The notes below the pieces were generated by a model, which was not told where the DNA came from, searched no databases, and saw only the letters and a list, made by a program, of their open reading frames with translations. Shown here one piece after another: positions 13,912-16,070 of a stretch of DNA of 16,070 bases. Location of the stretch: positions 1 to 16,070 of the forward strand of contig JBKPNX010000118.1 in the NCBI GenBank assembly GCA_046732855.1, written 5' to 3'. The stretch comes from JBKPNX01 sp046732855 (GTDB lineage Bacteria > Pseudomonadota > Alphaproteobacteria > Geminicoccales > Geminicoccaceae). Within the stretch, counting starts at the first letter, position 1. Every line of letters starts with the position of its first letter. A program made the position numbers and the translations under genes.

Positions 13912-14699
13912 CGAACGCCGTACCTCAGCCCATCAAGCTGTTCCAGTTTCCCCGCATTGCTCGGCCTCCCGAACCTCAGCCCCTTCTGCTGCAAGCTCGA
14001 GACCTGGTTGCGCATTGCGGAGGTTCCCTACGAGGTCGTCGACACGCTCGATCCCCGCAAGGGGCCCAAGGGCAAGCTGCCGTTCATCGAGGACGCCGGC
14101 GTGCGCATCGCCGATACCTCGCTGATCATCGGTCACCTGGTGAGGACCCGCGGCGTCGATCCCGATGCGGGACTTGATGCCTCGCAGCGCGCGACCGCGC
14201 TTTTCGCGCAGCGCACTTTGGAGGAGCACTACGCGTTCATCCTGGCTTACACGCACCTTGTTAGGGACGAGGGCTCCAGCACACGGGTGCCAGGTTCGAC
14301 TCAGTGCCGGCCATCGTCCGCCCGCTGGTCGGCGGCCTCGTGCGCCGGCAGATCAAGAAGATACTCTGGAGCCAGGGCCTCTTGCGCTACGCCCACGAGG
14401 ACATCATCGAAGCGGCGCTGCGCGACTGGCGTGCGGTGCTGACGGTGATGTCCGACGGGCCGTTCTTCTTCGGCAACGAACCCACCGGGATCGACGCGAT
14501 CGTGCTTGGCGCGCTGGCCACGACGGTGCTGACGCCGATAAAGTCACCGATCCGGGATTTCCTGAGATCGCAGCCTGCGTGCGTCGCCTATGCGGAGCGG
14601 ATGCGCGCGCGCTTCTTTCCCGAACTCGCCGATGCGCCCTCGCGGGAGGGCGCCACATGGGCAAAGGGGCCGTCGCTTGCCGTGCGGATCGACGCCTGA
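13908..14699 (+). pseudogene. Glutathione S-transferase-like protein with two compensating frameshifts
   Basis: The ATG at 13908 overlaps the SRPBCC stop and follows AAGGAGG. Frame one gives MTNAVPQPIKLFQFPR. Near 13954-13957 an extra base moves the match to the next frame: LLGLPNLSPFCCKLETWLRI, EVPYEVVDTLDPRKGPKGKL and PFIEDAGVRIADTSLIIGHL. Near 14267-14272 a lost base returns it to the first frame: LQHTGARFDSVPAIVRPLVG, then the C-terminal helical domain with FFFGNEPTGIDAIVLGALAT, to TGA 14697-14699. The joined 263-residue product is a GST-like protein of the failed-axon type with a CC pair at the thioredoxin-like active-site position. As printed, no frame gives a whole protein. Either the gene is broken, or two assembly errors occurred. 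Confidence 0.8.
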
Positions 14700-14964
14700 G
14701 TGAGCGTCCAAATCAATGAGCCTTACGCGCTTTGAGGTCCGGCTCTTGGCTATGCGCCGCCTTTGAAGCGGACGAGGGGGCGTCCGCAATGCGATCGCGA
14801 ACCGAACGTTGTGAAGCTGGCGCTGGAACGGGCGGGCGGCCGGTGGGACAGGAGCAGGCGCAAGGGATCTGATTGCGGCACTGGATGTGCTATGCGGTGT
14901 GGGCACGGCTGCGCGCCCGTGACCAACACGGCACCATCCGGCCTAAAGCAACGGAGCAACGTGC

Positions 14965-15318
14965 ATGCCGACGGCCATAAACCTTGCCGAAAAGCTCGGT
15001 GCCTTTTCGGATCATTGGTCGCCGAGGATCGTCGCCCAGTTCAACGGACACGACGTAATGGTCGTCAAGGCGAAAGGCACGTTCGTCTGGCATTCGCATG
15101 CGGAGACGGACGACCTTTTCCTGGTCCTGAAGGGGAACCTCGTCATCCAGCTCAGAGATGGCCCGGTGAGGTTGGGCCCTGGCGATCTGTACGTGGTACC
15201 GAGGGGCGTCGAGCACAGGCCGGTTGCCGAGGAGGAGGTGCACCTCCTACTTATCGAACCTCGAGGCACGCCCAACACCGGAGACGCAGCGACTGCGGCT
15301 GTCAAGCGATCGATTTAG
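14965..15318 (+). CDS. Cupin domain-containing protein
   Basis: The 117-residue protein is a single small beta-barrel of the cupin family. Motif 1 reads GTFVWHSHAETDDLFLVLKG, giving H43 and H45 as metal ligands. The acidic ligand position, glutamate in most relatives, appears to be aspartate (D50). Motif 2 is GPGDLYVVPRGVEHRPVAEE with H84. Stand-alone members of this group are often annotated only as cupins; some bind metal and act on small molecules, and the substrate is unknown. GGAG lies about 12 bases before the ATG at 14965. The 265 bases between the GST stop and this gene hold nothing I recognise. The gene converges on the MmcQ/YjbR gene. Confidence 0.92.
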   Translation: MPTAINLAEKLGAFSDHWSPRIVAQFNGHDVMVVKAKGTFVWHSHAETDDLFLVLKGNLVIQLRDGPVRLGPGDLYVVPRGVEHRPVAEEEVHLLLIEPRGTPNTGDAATAAVKRSI

Positions 15319-15347
15319 GCCGCGCATGCGGTGCAGGGCCGCGGCCT
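15317..15347. terminator. Hairpin between convergent cupin and MmcQ/YjbR genes
   Basis: AGGCCGCG (15317-15324) pairs perfectly with CGCGGCCT (15340-15347) over a 15-base loop, and three T residues (15347-15349) overlap the end of the stem. The stem begins inside the cupin stop codon and ends 11 bases before the MmcQ/YjbR stop, so it can serve both converging transcripts. Confidence 0.45.
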
Positions 15348-15358
15348 TTGCCTTCGCG

Positions 15359-15706
15359 TCACTCGATCAGCGCAGCGAGCCGCTTGGGCCCGATCAAGCG
15401 GTAGCTACGGCGGACGATCGCGGCGACCTCGTCCCAGTCCGGCTCGTGATCGAGCCGCACGCCGACCCAGCCCTTATGGCCGACATAGGGCGGCACGAAG
15501 AACCGTTCCGGGTCCGCTCCGACCAACACCATCTGACTGCCAGCTGGGGCCTTGCACCAGAGCGAGATGCGGTTGTCGCCGCGTTTCTCCATGGCGAAGA
15601 TCTTGTCGCGCACGCGAAAGGTCGGGTCGCCCCATGCTTCTTCTTCTGCCGCTTCGGGGAGGGCCAGGCAGATCGCGCGCAGGCGGTCGATGGGCTGTTC
15701 AGGCAT
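15359..15706 (-). CDS. MmcQ/YjbR family protein
   Basis: The 115-residue protein matches the MmcQ/YjbR family, small proteins with a CyaY-like fold annotated as DNA-binding although the function is poorly established. Recognisable parts are LRAICLALPEAAEEEAWGDP, the strand pattern TFRVRDKIFAMEKRGDNRIS and LWCKAPAG, the turn DPERFFVPPYVGHKGWVGVR, and the closing DWDEVAAIVRRSYRLIGPKR. I chose the ATG at 15706; a TTG at 15721 would add five residues. The gene converges on the cupin gene, with a hairpin between them. The 277 bases between this gene and the partial gene at the right edge contain no recognised feature. Confidence 0.92.
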   Translation of the reverse strand: MPEQPIDRLRAICLALPEAAEEEAWGDPTFRVRDKIFAMEKRGDNRISLWCKAPAGSQMVLVGADPERFFVPPYVGHKGWVGVRLDHEPDWDEVAAIVRRSYRLIGPKRLAALIE

Positions 15707-15983
15707 AGCACCAGTCTTCAATGGGCGGTCTGCGAAGGACAGCGCCCGGGAGTCCGCCCCAGCTGTCGGATATACTCGGCTTCTTTAGTCGAGCTGGCCA
15801 TTGCTGTTCGCGAGACAACGCTCGACCCGTTTGCCAACGGATCGCTTTGGATCAAGCGGTCCCGCTCCGGTTCTTGGCGGCGGGACGAGATCGGGCGCTC
15901 GGGGACCGGCGCAAAGGAGAAGCTGGTGAACGCAGCAGCCTGAACCAGGCCCATCCTGGAGGACACGCCAAACGTCGGTCGCC

Positions 15984-16070
15984 TTAGGCAGGGCGCGCGC
16001 CCTGTCGCGCGAACGCCTCGAGAAGCTTGGCATAATCCTCGAATTTGGGCTGGGTCGCGAAGCTGTGCAC
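15984..16070 (-). CDS. C-terminal end of an unidentified protein (cut by window edge)
   Basis: The last 28 codons of a minus-strand gene read VHSFATQPKFEDYAKLLEAF then ARQGARPA, ending at TAA 15984-15986. The composition is that of a real protein tail, with an amphipathic helix, and the frame stays open to the window edge. Too little is present to name a family. Confidence 0.55.
   Translation of the reverse strand: MHSFATQPKFEDYAKLLEAFARQGARPA

Overview
The window is high-GC bacterial chromosomal DNA with short intergenic gaps. The mix of families (two DUF1127 proteins, an Ada-like protein without its N-terminal domain, a MarR-GNAT fusion, an ArsR/SRPBCC operon, GFA, VOC, MmcQ/YjbR) is typical of Alphaproteobacteria, perhaps Rhodospirillales or Hyphomicrobiales. 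That placement is an inference from gene content. No rRNA, tRNA, CRISPR array, transposase, phage gene or recognisable defence system was found.

Layout, left to right. Positions 1-2400 hold a glutathione S-transferase, a frameshifted small secreted protein and a Crp/Fnr regulator, all on the minus strand, with a CRP-type box near 1267. Positions 2430-5230 hold a decayed LysR fragment, a DUF1127 gene translationally coupled to an Ada-like methyltransferase (both plus), then a truncated GFA gene and a frameshifted membrane protein (both minus). Positions 5350-8070 hold a VOC protein and a 61-residue ORF (minus), facing a MarR gene, a MarR-GNAT fusion and an ABM-like monooxygenase (plus). Positions 8480-9470 hold a small membrane protein (minus) diverging from a twice-frameshifted AlkD-type glycosylase (plus). 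Positions 9650-12480 hold an OmpR/EnvZ-type two-component pair (minus) diverging from a Spy/CpxP-like envelope protein (plus). Positions 12590-14700 hold a second DUF1127 protein and an ArsR-SRPBCC-GST operon with two ATGA overlaps. Positions 14960-16070 hold a cupin protein, an MmcQ/YjbR protein and the C-terminal end of an unidentified gene.

Several genes share a theme of coping with electrophiles and alkylation damage: two GSTs, GFA, a glyoxalase-fold protein, the O6-alkylguanine methyltransferase and AlkD. They are scattered over several transcription units, so this is a loose neighbourhood and not a demonstrated system. Regulation is dense, with one Crp, one LysR remnant, two MarR-type proteins, one ArsR and one two-component pair. 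Several have plausible operators beside them.

The most striking feature is the number of broken reading frames. Six genes are interrupted, with about ten frame changes in all. In AlkD and the second GST the two shifts cancel, so the original stop codon is still reached. This means either active gene decay or uncorrected single-base indels in the assembly, and the sequence alone cannot separate the two. No clearly new biological system is visible. The best leads are the two CRP-type boxes with a matching recognition helix, the MarR operator inside a possibly leaderless promoter, and substitutions in motifs of the histidine kinase and the GNAT domain.
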